Below are positions 32,559 through 40,941 of a stretch of 46,142 nt of DNA, piece after piece. Below the pieces are notes generated by a model, which saw only the letters and a list, made by a program, of their open reading frames with translations, was not told the origin of the DNA and ran no database searches. Source of the stretch: Bacilli bacterium (GTDB lineage Bacteria > Bacillota_I > Bacilli_A > RF39 > UBA660); the NCBI GenBank assembly GCA_017441845.1, contig JAFRVB010000008.1, positions 1-46,142 on the forward strand, written 5' to 3'. The first letter of the stretch is position 1. Every line of letters begins with the position of its first letter. A program made the position numbers and the translations under genes.

Positions 32559-33411
32559 ATTCCCACCTACCATAGTTACCACATGGTAATACTAAGTCAT
32601 TTGAACTACATTTTAATCCTATTTCATCACAAGTAATTTTACCTTTAAATTTACTATTAATATTTAATTCTAATATATTTTTTAATGTTTCTGGAGATAG
32701 TCCACTATAAGTATTAATTAAGAAAAGTATTGGTTTATCACTTAATAGTTCTGAACATAAACTAACTAAGTTATTTAAATCTTTATCTAAATCCCAAACT
32801 TCTCCATTAGCACCTCTACCATAACTAGGAGGATCCATGATAATTACATCATATTTATGTCCTCTTCTTATCTCCCTTTTTACAAACTTCACTACATCAT
32901 CAACTATATATCTTATTGGTCCATCTTGATATCCCGAATCATTTACATTTTCTTTAGCCCAATCTACCATACCACGAGAAGAATCAACATGACATACTGT
33001 TGCACCTGCTTTTAAACAAGCTACTGTAGCTCCTCCTGTATAAGCAAATAAGTTTAATACAGAAGCTCCTTTTCCTTCTAACTTTTCCATTAAATAATCC
33101 CAATTATAGGCTTGTTCTGGAAAAAGACCAGTATGTTTAAAACCCATTTGTTTAATATTAAATGTTAAATCTTCATACTTAATCTTCCATCTTGGAGGAA
33201 TAACCTTTAAGTTTTCCCAATGTCCTCCTCCACTATTACTTCTATAATATATAGCATCTATTTTACCTTTATATTTCTCTTCTAAATTACCATTATCCCA
33301 AATAACTGCTGGATCTGGTCTTAATAGATAAACATTACCCCATCTTTCATATTTTTGTCCTAATGAAGAATCTATTAATTCATAATCTTTCCACTTATTA
33401 GAATAATTCAT
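32551..33411 (-). CDS. RlmI/RlmK-like class I SAM-dependent methyltransferase
   Basis: 286 residues. The Rossmann SAM site is VLNLFAYTGGATVACLKAGA, followed by VCHVDSSRGMVDWAKEN (acidic motif II) and the catalytic VIIMDPPSYGRG. This is the RlmI/RlmK/RlmL rRNA cytosine/guanine methyltransferase pattern, without the N-terminal PUA domain of RlmI. Probable 23S rRNA modification. Its 3' end overlaps the start of the pseudouridine synthase gene. AGGTGATATT precedes the ATG. Confidence 0.88.
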   Translation of the reverse strand: MNYSNKWKDYELIDSSLGQKYERWGNVYLLRPDPAVIWDNGNLEEKYKGKIDAIYYRSNSGGGHWENLKVIPPRWKIKYEDLTFNIKQMGFKHTGLFPEQAYNWDYLMEKLEGKGASVLNLFAYTGGATVACLKAGATVCHVDSSRGMVDWAKENVNDSGYQDGPIRYIVDDVVKFVKREIRRGHKYDVIIMDPPSYGRGANGEVWDLDKDLNNLVSLCSELLSDKPILFLINTYSGLSPETLKNILELNINSKFKGKITCDEIGLKCSSNDLVLPCGNYGRWECD

Positions 33412-33431
33412 AATATCACCTCTATCAAAAA

Positions 33432-33447
33432 AGGATCCTAAGATCCT
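33432..33447 (-). terminator. terminator of the lipoprotein gene
   Basis: On the minus strand AGGATC, a 4-nt loop and GATCCT followed by TTTTT. The stop TAG (33440-33438) is in the loop. Confidence 0.8.
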
Positions 33448-34304
33448 GCAGTAAACACTCTTCCATAATCAGTAATTATAGTATTACCATTAAAAGCTAT
33501 AATTCTATCTTTATATTCATTTAGAACAGCATCACTTTTTTCTGCATAATTACATGGAATATCCACATATTTATTACATTTCTTTGAATTAGTTATCTTT
33601 CTAGTAATTATTTTATCTTGAGTTCTATAATAAGTACCTAGAGAATCTCCTTCATAATTAAAATCAATTATTGAACCATAGAGATTTCTACTAATTACAG
33701 GTTGAGCATCTTTATTTGTTAAAACATATTTATCAGTGTTATCTTCTTTCTTTAAAATATAATTATAAATTGCTCCATCTTTTTTCAAAACCCAATAACT
33801 ATTAATATTAGAGTTAACAGTAACAACTTTTACTACATCTGCTTCTGCTAATAATAATTTATATAATGAATATTCTTTATCAGCACTAGTAACTCTAGTA
33901 TATCTAGCAGCTGCATCATTAGTATCTAAATAATAAAACCATCCATCGCTACCTTTAACTATACTTTGATCTAGTATCGCAACTACTGGAACATTTATAA
34001 TAGGTGTATTACTATAAGCGCTCATACCAGGTTTTCTACAATTCATATCATTAGAATAAAGTCCACTAATATTGATCTCATAAATATTACCTGTTTCACT
34101 AATAATATAATTAGCTGTTAAAAACTTAACTTTCTCAGTAGTATTTTCTTCTTTAGATTTATTAATAAAGAAACTACAAGTAAATTTATTACTTTGTACA
34201 GTATATCCATCTCTTCTAATATCTCTAGTAATAGTACCATTACAACCAGTAATTAATAAACATACTATTAATAAAGAACTAATCAACCTTATTTTATTCT
34301 TCAT
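33438..34304 (-). CDS. lipoprotein of unknown function
   Basis: About 288 residues. Type II signal peptide with lipobox LITGC (Cys about 21). The mature part contains two regions with the same rhythm (RYTRVTSADKEYSLYKLLL and VVKVTVNSNINSYWVLKKDG), beta strands rich in Tyr, Lys and Asn, and one pair of cysteines (NKFTCSFF, DMNCRKPG). The pattern of short strands with DG turns could be a propeller-like fold, but no family is recognised. The ATG at 34304 follows AGGTGAAT; the GTG at 34313 lies inside that site. Confidence 0.75.
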   Translation of the reverse strand: MKNKIRLISSLLIVCLLITGCNGTITRDIRRDGYTVQSNKFTCSFFINKSKEENTTEKVKFLTANYIISETGNIYEINISGLYSNDMNCRKPGMSAYSNTPIINVPVVAILDQSIVKGSDGWFYYLDTNDAAARYTRVTSADKEYSLYKLLLAEADVVKVVTVNSNINSYWVLKKDGAIYNYILKKEDNTDKYVLTNKDAQPVISRNLYGSIIDFNYEGDSLGTYYRTQDKIITRKITNSKKCNKYVDIPCNYAEKSDAVLNEYKDRIIAFNGNTIITDYGRVFTAGS

Positions 34305-34320
34305 ATTATTCACCTATTAA

Positions 34321-34345
34321 AAATATACCACATTTTGGTATATTT
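34321..34345 (-). terminator. terminator of the 34351-35172 gene
   Basis: On the minus strand AAATATACC, a 7-nt loop and GGTATATTT form a 9-bp stem with a T-tail. The minus-strand TGGTATATT in the second arm could double as an extended -10 for the lipoprotein gene. Confidence 0.75.
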
Positions 34346-34350
34346 TTAAA

Positions 34351-35172
34351 TTATTTTAAGAAATCTTTTAAAGTATTATACACATATATAATCTTATCAC
34401 TATTATCTTTATCATACTTATTAACTATAGTAATAATACTCTTATTTTTCTTCTTTATTTCAATTAACTTTTTATAAACAATATCTATTCCTTCTAAATC
34501 ACTAATAGCTTTATCACTATCTATTAACATAATACTAAGTTTTCTACTTTTACCACTAAATTCATATATCTTATCATCTATCCATCTTAATAAATTATTT
34601 CTATTCTTATTATTAATAATCATAATACTGTAAATTAATAATTCTAAATCTTTATCTTCATATTTTAAATTATATTTATTTTTATACTTAGTATATTGAA
34701 TTCTTATTTCATTATCTTCTAATTTACTATTAGTAGTAAACTTATTATTAAATATTTTATTAGTACTTATAAATTTATATAAACCTATAATTATTATTAA
34801 CCATATAATTACTTTCAATTGTTCACTACTTAGAAATATTGTTTCTACTTGATTAATAAAATATGCATTTAATAAATAACCTAATACTATTAATATTAAA
34901 TGATAATTAAGTCTACCTTTACTAAAGAAATCTTCTCCTAATATATAAGTAGTATGAACTATATCTATAATCATATAAAAGATAAGTATTATAAATACAT
35001 CTCCACTAAAGGCTTTATATGGATGAAATATTCCTCCTAGTAATAATATATATAATAAGGAAAGAATAATTCCTTGTGTCTTAGATATATTATATTTATC
35101 TATAATAAAATTATTACCTAGGAATAATATAATACCTAAAATGAAATAAATTATTATAATCAACCCACTCAT
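34351..35172 (-). CDS. polytopic membrane protein of unknown function
   Basis: 273 residues. About five to six hydrophobic segments fill the first 145 residues (for example GLIIIIYFILGIILFLGNNFI, VFIILIFYMIIDIVHTTYIL). A soluble cytosolic domain of about 120 residues follows (KDLELLIYSIMIINNKNRNN, RKLSIMLIDSDKAISDLEGID, SIITIVNKYDKD). The last part has an alternating beta/alpha feel (IMLIDSD, SIITIVNKYD) but no P-loop or receiver signature. Not recognised. Confidence 0.72.
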   Translation of the reverse strand: MSGLIIIIYFILGIILFLGNNFIIDKYNISKTQGIILSLLYILLLGGIFHPYKAFSGDVFIILIFYMIIDIVHTTYILGEDFFSKGRLNYHLILIVLGYLLNAYFINQVETIFLSSEQLKVIIWLIIIIGLYKFISTNKIFNNKFTTNSKLEDNEIRIQYTKYKNKYNLKYEDKDLELLIYSIMIINNKNRNNLLRWIDDKIYEFSGKSRKLSIMLIDSDKAISDLEGIDIVYKKLIEIKKKNKSIITIVNKYDKDNSDKIIYVYNTLKDFLK

Positions 35173-35196
35173 AATAATCCCCCTAAATTAGGCTAT

Positions 35197-35205
35197 ATTA
35201 TATCA
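35197..35205 (-). promoter_or_regulatory. extended -10 promoter of the 34351-35172 gene
   Basis: The minus strand reads TGATATAAT. A GGGGG-type ribosome binding site lies before the ATG at 35172. Confidence 0.6.
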
Positions 35206-35224
35206 TAAAACAGTAAAAAAGAAA

Positions 35225-35245
35225 AGAAGTATTAATGTAACTTCT
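35225..35245 (-). terminator. terminator of the 36013-35232 pair
   Basis: On the minus strand AGAAGT, a 9-nt loop and ACTTCT followed by TTTCTTTTTT. Confidence 0.65.
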
Positions 35246-35711
35246 CTACTTCCTTTAAACAATTCTCTTCTATTTCTTTATAATTTATTAATTCTAATAA
35301 TCTCTTTATCTCATCTACTAAGTTATCATAAGTACCTACTATATAGAATAATTTATTATAATTAATTACCCAATATTCTCTTTTTAATTCTGGATTATAA
35401 TAATTATTTCTTAATTCTTCTAAGTTTAATTTATTAATTTCTTCTACTAATTCATTAGTTATATCAATACTTTTCTCTATAGTTTTAATATCAAATTCAT
35501 CATTATAATCTCTATAAGCATGAGTAATTCTACCTTTAAAATTAAATCTTCTCTCTATATAATCATAATCTGATATAATTCTTAATTCAGTGAAGCAAGA
35601 ACTTCCTCCTAACTCAGTATCATCATAATAATGAGTAAAATTAAGATCTGTTATTTTATAATTATTATTCTTAATTATATATTCTTCTTCATTATTATAT
35701 ATCTCTTCCAT
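35232..35711 (-). CDS. hypothetical acidic protein
   Basis: 159 residues, very acidic, with no membrane segment. Beta-rich start (ITDLNFTHYYDDTELGGSSCFTELRII) and helical end (LVDEIKRLLELINYKEIEENCLKEVEKL). No family recognised. Its ATG overlaps the stop of the upstream gene as TAATG, so the two proteins are made together; the composition suggests a heteromeric complex or immunity-like pair, which is only a guess. Confidence 0.7.
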   Translation of the reverse strand: MEEIYNNEEEYIIKNNNYKITDLNFTHYYDDTELGGSSCFTELRIISDYDYIERRFNFKGRITHAYRDYNDEFDIKTIEKSIDITNELVEEINKLNLEELRNNYYNPELKREYWVINYNKLFYIVGTYDNLVDEIKRLLELINYKEIEENCLKEVEKLH

Positions 35712-36013
35712 TAAAAATTCTCCCTTCTACCCAATTTTTTTAAATAACTCTTTACTAAGAATACTAATTCCATAGGTCCATTCATACTTTGAAGTACTAA
35801 TAAACTATCTTGTAGTTTAACCCTATCAGAATAAGTATCTCTTACTTCTTCTTTTATTCTTTCTGTATCAAAGTCTATTTTATTAGTATTAATAAAATCA
35901 TCTATATATTTATCTACTTCTATTAAGATATATTCTTTTAGTTTATATTCTTCTATTAATTCAATACCAAATCTACCCGCAATCATATATCTATAAGTAT
36001 CTTCTATCTTCAT
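35711..36013 (-). CDS. hypothetical small cytosolic protein
   Basis: 100 residues, mostly helical, not recognised (MKIEDTYRYMIAGRFGIELIEEYKL...). It ends basic (KKLGRRENF). It is translationally coupled (TAATG) to the next gene. AGGTGATAT precedes the ATG. Confidence 0.7.
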   Translation of the reverse strand: MKIEDTYRYMIAGRFGIELIEEYKLKEYILIEVDKYIDDFINTNKIDFDTERIKEEVRDTYSDRVKLQDSLLVLQSMNGPMELVFLVKSYLKKLGRRENF

Positions 36014-36043
36014 TATATCACCTAATTAACATTTACTATACAT

Positions 36044-36052
36044 ACTATAACA
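36044..36052 (-). promoter_or_regulatory. extended -10 promoter of the 36013-35232 pair
   Basis: The minus strand reads TGTTATAGT, 30 nt before the ATG at 36013. It is divergent from the promoter of the plus-strand SipW-type gene. Confidence 0.5.
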
Positions 36053-36081
36053 TAAAATAACTTAAAAAAATAATATTATTA

Positions 36082-36090
36082 TGATATTAT
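36082..36090 (+). promoter_or_regulatory. extended -10 promoter of the plus-strand SipW-type surface protein
   Basis: TGATATTAT, followed by TAATGTAGGTGATAAT and the ATG at 36107. Confidence 0.55.
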
Positions 36091-36106
36091 TAATGTAGGT
36101 GATAAT

Positions 36107-36709
36107 ATGAGTAATGCGTCACATAAAAAGAGATATATTACCATGTTTTGTACTCTACTTATAGTATTTACTTGTTTAGTAGTGTTATTCTATCAAATAA
36201 CATATGCGAAATATCATAAAGAAATAACAGGTACTGTAGAGAACGATGTTGCAGATTGGCATATTAAAATAAACAATGAAGATGTATATGGTAAATCTAA
36301 ATTAACTAATACTATTCAAGCTACATTTGAGAATAATAATTATACTAAAGATGGAGTTATAGCTCCTGGATCAGTTGGTTATTTTTATTTAGATATAGAT
36401 GCGACTAATTGTGATGTTGATTTTAACTATACTATTACATTAGCTGTATCACAAGATTCAACATTACAAGATTTAGTACCAACAACATATCAGATAGGTA
36501 CTGGTGGTACTCCAACTGCTTATACTAACTCTGGTATAACTGGTAGTATTGTTAAGAATAGTGCTTCTCAAAGATTTATAATTAATATTAAATGGAATGA
36601 TTCCACTGGACAGACACAAGATAACGCTGCAGATACCGCGATTGGTGCGAATAGTAGTGCAACTGCCTTGATGGAAGTAACGATTAATTTAAGTCAAAAG
36701 ACTAGTTAA
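36107..36709 (+). CDS. TasA/camelysin-like (SipW-type) exported surface protein
   Basis: 200 residues. The N-terminal signal segment (YITMFCTLLIVFTCLVVLFYQITYAKY) runs into KEITGTVENDVADWHIKIN, the A-D-W element typical of SipW-dependent proteins. The beta-sandwich core carries IAPGSVGYFYLDIDA. These are hallmarks of the TasA/CotN/camelysin group, whose members form extracellular fibres after cleavage by a SipW-type signal peptidase. No C-terminal anchor. The gene is on the opposite strand and converges on the operon that encodes such a peptidase (40252-40941), so it is probably one of its substrates. The family call is from the signal and the core motif. Confidence 0.78.
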   Translation: MSNASHKKRYITMFCTLLIVFTCLVVLFYQITYAKYHKEITGTVENDVADWHIKINNEDVYGKSKLTNTIQATFENNNYTKDGVIAPGSVGYFYLDIDATNCDVDFNYTITLAVSQDSTLQDLVPTTYQIGTGGTPTAYTNSGITGSIVKNSASQRFIINIKWNDSTGQTQDNAADTAIGANSSATALMEVTINLSQKTS

Positions 36710-36737
36710 AAAAAGAATCAATTAATTGATTCTTTTT
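36710..36737. terminator. bidirectional terminator between convergent SipW-type gene and repeat-protein gene
   Basis: A 28-base perfect palindrome (AAAAAGAATCAATT with AATTGATTCTTTTT) lies between the two stop codons and works on both strands. Confidence 0.85.
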
Positions 36738-39490
36738 CTTTTGTCTGAAAATAATTCTTTATCGATAGCATTAATTATACTTAAATACTTTTCATCGATA
36801 TCTCCATAAATACTCTTCTTCATAGGAGTAAATTTACGTCCATGTTTTTCATAATCTTCTTTAGATACAACTATTGCATCTACTAAGTTTTCATCATTAC
36901 CAAAGTATTTTTTAAATACTTCATCAGAAATAATTCTATAATCTTTATTATCTTTTTTCTTATAATCATTATATATATCATAAGATAGTAATAATACATT
37001 ATCATTTTGTTTTAAATATTCATCTACAGGTATAGATATTATTTCATCATGATTTTGAGCAAATACATCATATATTTCTTTAGAAACAACTATTCCCCTA
37101 CTATCTTTTAAATATTCATCATAATCTTCATAATTAATAAATTGAGTATGTTCTTCTATATACTTATTATAATCCTCTTCTGAAACAGAAACCTTATCAT
37201 TAGAATACTCATCATAATCATTTAATGAAACGATAATAGGATCTTCATTTTCTAAATAAACTCTCTTAGATACAACAATAGGTTCTTCATCTTTAATATA
37301 TTCATTATATACTTCTTTTGATACTACTTTTCCCTTTTCTTCATCTTTTCTAAAGTACTTATCAAATATTTCTTTAGTAATTATTGTAGTTTCTTCTTCT
37401 AATTCTTTTTCATTTTTATATTCATTATACTTATCAAATGGAATCATAACTATATGATCACTTCTCTTAGCAAATTCCATGAATGGCATAGATATCATAT
37501 CTTCATATTGATTATTATGTTTATTATAATCTTCTAATGAAACTACTATAGCTTCAGTATCATAATCTTTATCAAATATTTCATCATCTACTACTACCAT
37601 AGCTTCTTCATCATCTTTTGAATTAATTAAGAATTCTTCTTCTTTATCAATATTAGAATTAATTACAGGTAATAAGTATTTATTAAAATATTGTCTATAA
37701 TAAACATTATATTCTTCTAAAGATTCTCCTTCTTTTATACTTCTAGGTCTCTTAATATTAGTACCTGAAATATAATCATCCATTGTCTCTACATCTTCTA
37801 CAACACTTACCATATTATCATTTTCCTCTATTACTTCTACTCTATTACCAACTTTAATAGGTTCTACTAAAGTTTCTTTTTCATCATAAACTAATTGTCC
37901 ATTCTTTAATACTTCATAGTTCTCAACAACATGATAATCTTTAATAAAGATGTTATTGTCTCTAATTTCATTAGCTTTTCTATAGCAATCTTTAATCCTT
38001 TGAATTTCATTATCATCAATAGCAGGATTAACACTTCTTTCAACACTAAGTAAAGCTTCAAACATCACTTCATCATCAATACCTTTAGTTAATCCATCTT
38101 CATTAATCTTATTAATATATTCATATAAATCATCTAAATCATACTTATCATCTTCTTTTATACCAATAAGCTCTAAGAATTTATAAGTATTACCTCTATC
38201 ATCATACTTAGTATTATAGAATACTTCTAAATTATCAGATGATCTATATTTTAATTCATTATAAGTTTTTTGATCTAATACTAATGAATTACTAACAGCA
38301 AGTGTTTCATCATAACCATAACACTTTAACATATCTCTAAGTGAATAAATAAAATTACAATATTCTGATCCCAAATTAGGAAAATATAAGTAATTACTAA
38401 AATCTTCACTAAACTTATATTCATCAACATCTATATTAAAATCAACTACTCCTATAGTATCTACACTATATTTAGGATCTGTTACTCTTAATATATTTTT
38501 ATTAGATCCTAGAGAAGAATATCTAAATACTTTTTCTCCAGCTCTTCTAAGTATAGCTGAAAATACATTACTACGATCAGTATTTAAATCATTTTCTCTA
38601 ATATATTTATAAGTCCAAACAATTGCTTCTAAAGGAGAATAAGCTTTATCATGAATATATTCTTCTCCTCCATCTATTAGTCTTAATAAATCAATATATT
38701 CATCTAAACTATTAGAAGCATTTATTTCTAACTGATTATCATAATTAATTAAATTACCAAATGGTTCTCCAGTATAATAATTAATAACTTCAGGATTACT
38801 ACTATATTTAATATTAATATTATTCTTAAATTCTTTTAATTCATCAAATACTCCTCTAGTATCAACTAATACATTACTTAAAAGATTTATATTAATATCT
38901 CTTTTTAATCCTAAAAATTCAAGTTTAGTAATAAATTCATGGTAATAAGATGGATCATATAAATCTAAATCTATTTCTGAATCAATACAGTTATTAGCAT
39001 CCATTACTAATTTACCTATTTCAGTATCATTTAATCTATGAGTTATATGAAATACATCTCTATACTCTTCTTCATCTGAATTTATCTTTTCATATTGCCT
39101 TTTATATATACCTTGACCAGTAAATACTTTAAATAAACTATAATTAAAATTATCTACTCTATCTACATATATAGATTGAGCAAAATCTAGTTTTCTATAA
39201 TCTTCTTCAGTTAATATATAATTTTCATTAATAATTCTAATTCCTGAAGCATTTTTCTCTCTTAAAGCATTAACAATATCATCATCATTTAATAGTTCAG
39301 CGTCTATACTAATAGTTGGGGATAAAGTGCATCTATCTGATCTAATTAAGTTAATTAATGCATTTTTATCAAATTGTAAATTTCTGAAATCTAAAGATAA
39401 GATATCTAAATCTTCATCTTGACCTACAACTCGTAAGTTCCAGTAATCATCATTATATAATAACGAATTTATAACATACTCATTGATCAT
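36722..39490 (-). CDS. large repeat protein of the SipW/McrB-like operon
   Basis: 922 residues, cytosolic by sequence (no signal, no helix). The first 620 residues are not recognised. A stretch at about 285-420 (YSPLEAIVWTYKYIREN; GSEYCNFIYSLRDMLKCYGYD) is laid out like a degenerate transglutaminase-like domain with a central Cys, which I cannot confirm. Residues 628-884 contain about 15 divergent tandem units of 14-22 residues with the core IVVSxEDYxxY (examples AIVVSLEDYNKH, KVVSKEVYNEY, IIVSLNDYDEY). The protein is very acidic. It is the last gene of the operon with the SipW-type peptidase and AAA+ protein; AGGAGG precedes the ATG. Confidence 0.78.
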   Translation of the reverse strand: MINEYVINSLLYNDDYWNLRVVGQDEDLDILSLDFRNLQFDKNALINLIRSDRCTLSPTISIDAELLNDDDIVNALREKNASGIRIINENYILTEEDYRKLDFAQSIYVDRVDNFNYSLFKVFTGQGIYKRQYEKINSDEEEYRDVFHITHRLNDTEIGKLVMDANNCIDSEIDLDLYDPSYYHEFITKLEFLGLKRDININLLSNVLVDTRGVFDELKEFKNNINIKYSSNPEVINYYTGEPFGNLINYDNQLEINASNSLDEYIDLLRLIDGGEEYIHDKAYSPLEAIVWTYKYIRENDLNTDRSNVFSAILRRAGEKVFRYSSLGSNKNILRVTDPKYSVDTIGVVDFNIDVDEYKFSEDFSNYLYFPNLGSEYCNFIYSLRDMLKCYGYDETLAVSNSLVLDQKTYNELKYRSSDNLEVFYNTKYDDRGNTYKFLELIGIKEDDKYDLDDLYEYINKINEDGLTKGIDDEVMFEALLSVERSVNPAIDDNEIQRIKDCYRKANEIRDNNIFIKDYHVVENYEVLKNGQLVYDEKETLVEPIKVGNRVEVIEENDNMVSVVEDVETMDDYISGTNIKRPRSIKEGESLEEYNVYYRQYFNKYLLPVINSNIDKEEEFLINSKDDEEAMVVVDDEIFDKDYDTEAIVVSLEDYNKHNNQYEDMISMPFMEFAKRSDHIVMIPFDKYNEYKNEKELEEETTIITKEIFDKYFRKDEEKGKVVSKEVYNEYIKDEEPIVVSKRVYLENEDPIIVSLNDYDEYSNDKVSVSEEDYNKYIEEHTQFINYEDYDEYLKDSRGIVVSKEIYDVFAQNHDEIISIPVDEYLKQNDNVLLLSYDIYNDYKKKDNKDYRIISDEVFKKYFGNDENLVDAIVVSKEDYEKHGRKFTPMKKSIYGDIDEKYLSIINAIDKELFSDKRKRIN
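36839..37609 (-). repeat. coding repeats, about 15 VVSxEDYxxY units
   Basis: Codes for residues 628-884 of the 922-residue protein. Units of 14-22 residues begin with three or four aliphatic residues, then S/P/T, two variable residues (often K/E and E/D), then Y or F and three residues later another Y/F/H. The DNA is not a simple repeat; the copies are diverged. Confidence 0.8.
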
Positions 39491-39500
39491 AATTTACCTC

Positions 39501-40268
39501 CTAACTATTATTTTGAACAGCTCTTAAACCAACTGTAAAGTTAAAACATGTATCTGAATGACTAGCTTCATAATCACCACAGAATTCTCCGATATAACTA
39601 TCTATATCATCTTTTACCATATATAAATTATTTACCATAGATGAATAAGTACTCGATGTGACGGTCGCTTTTGAATAAGTCGAACCACTCAAAGTGTAGT
39701 AATCCCAATCATCTGTATATGGTAAGATAGGTATTACTTTATAATATTTATTTGTCTCATTAAATGGCCAGTATATTTGAACAGTAAAGTCTGCGCTATC
39801 GATATAATCTAAATTAATTTTAGTTGATGAAAAGGCCACTTTAAATGGATAATCATCAGCTAGAGCAGCCGATATTGCGGATGAATTAGACTCATCAGCA
39901 AACATTCTTTGTCCACCAAAGTAAATATCTTTAGGTGTCCATACAACAGTAGCTCCAGTATCAGAAGCATTAGTTATAGTTATTGTTTTTTCAACACTTT
40001 GCATACCCGGATAAATCTCAGGCGTAATCACAACATTCTTAACTAAAGCTGATCCATCATAGAAGTTTAAGTCCCAAGCAGCTACATTCGCATCTGTATG
40101 AATTTGGGCTTCAGAAATATAAACAAACCAAGCAAATACGTTCACGCCAAAAAGGAATAAAACTAACAAGAATGTTCTAACGCCCATTCTTTTTTTAATG
40201 CGTTTTACTCTTTCATAGTCTTTTTCTAGTTGCTCGTAAGATGTCTCATTTCTAAATAACTTCTTCAT
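39501..40268 (-). CDS. TasA/camelysin-like (SipW-type) surface protein with long cytosolic head
   Basis: About 255 residues. A charged head of about 30 residues (NETSYEQLEKDYERVKRIKK) precedes the hydrophobic segment (VRTFLLVLFLFGVNVFAWFVYI) and HTDANVAAWDLNFYDG, again the A-A-W SipW-type element. The ectodomain is beta-rich with VITPEIYPGMQSVEKTITITN, as in camelysin-like cores, and a Cys pair near the end (EFCGDYE, DTCFNF). The ATG at 40268 is used; the TTG at 40271 adds one residue. It overlaps the signal peptidase gene by 17 nt, so peptidase and substrate are cotranslated. Confidence 0.82.
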   Translation of the reverse strand: MKKLFRNETSYEQLEKDYERVKRIKKRMGVRTFLLVLFLFGVNVFAWFVYISEAQIHTDANVAAWDLNFYDGSALVKNVVITPEIYPGMQSVEKTITITNASDTGATVVWTPKDIYFGGQRMFADESNSSAISAALADDYPFKVAFSSTKINLDYIDSADFTVQIYWPFNETNKYYKVIPILPYTDDWDYYTLSGSTYSKATVTSSTYSSMVNNLYMVKDDIDSYIGEFCGDYEASHSDTCFNFTVGLRAVQNNS

Positions 40269-40941
40269 CAAACTCTTGTTTCTCTTCTTCTTCGCTCCTT
40301 ATCAATTCTTCTATCTCTTCTACTTTTTCTTCTTTCTTGTCTTCTTTTTCTTTTATTTCTTTTTCTATTCTAATCAATTCTTCTTTATCTAATTTTAATG
40401 CTAATCTAGTTTCAATTACTTCTAAACATATTATTAATACCAATGGTAAAAATATTAAGAAGAAGAAACCAAATATATTCTTTAAGATATGATTTATTGG
40501 AGTAATAATTGGTATAACCTCAACTACTCTACCGAGTACTTGTTCTGGTCCAATAGAAGGATCTGTTCCTTCAGCATTCAAACCTTGAGTAAATATTCTT
40601 TCTACTTTCCCATTAGATTTATCTATCTTAATAATTCTATGGGAAACAACTAATCCTTCAACTCCTCCTCTTTTACCAACATAAACAATATCTTCTCCTA
40701 CTTGTAAAGTATTAACATTACAATCTTTAACTAAGATAACATCATTTACGTTATATACAGGAATCATTGATCCTGAAGCTACAGAGAATACTCTATAACC
40801 AAATATACTACTATTATTAGTGATCTTTTGAATCGCTATAAATAATATGTAACTAGCAAGTATAAATATAAGTACAACTTTTATAATATTAAATACTATT
40901 CTAAAATATGTATTCTCAAAGAGATCTAATACTTTTGTCAT
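40252..40941 (-). CDS. SipW-type (Ser/His) signal peptidase I
   Basis: 229 residues. The ER/archaeal-type signal peptidase I motifs are present: SVASGSMIPVYNVND with Ser58 before Met as nucleophile, VVSHRII with His101 in place of the bacterial Lys, and TQGLNAEGTDPS with Asp127. This class (SipW) processes TasA-like substrates rather than general precursors. There is one membrane segment at about 18-38 and another at about 150-172. An unusual C-terminal tail of about 50 residues is almost all Glu, Lys, Arg and Ile (KEELIRIEKEIKEKEDK...), probably a coiled coil in the cytosol. The start overlaps the DUF2357 gene as ATGA. Confidence 0.92.
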   Translation of the reverse strand: MTKVLDLFENTYFRIVFNIIKVVLIFILASYILFIAIQKITNNSSIFGYRVFSVASGSMIPVYNVNDVILVKDCNVNTLQVGEDIVYVGKRGGVEGLVVSHRIIKIDKSNGKVERIFTQGLNAEGTDPSIGPEQVLGRVVEVIPIITPINHILKNIFGFFFLIFLPLVLIICLEVIETRLALKLDKEELIRIEKEIKEKEDKKEEKVEEIEELIRSEEEEKQEFDEEVI

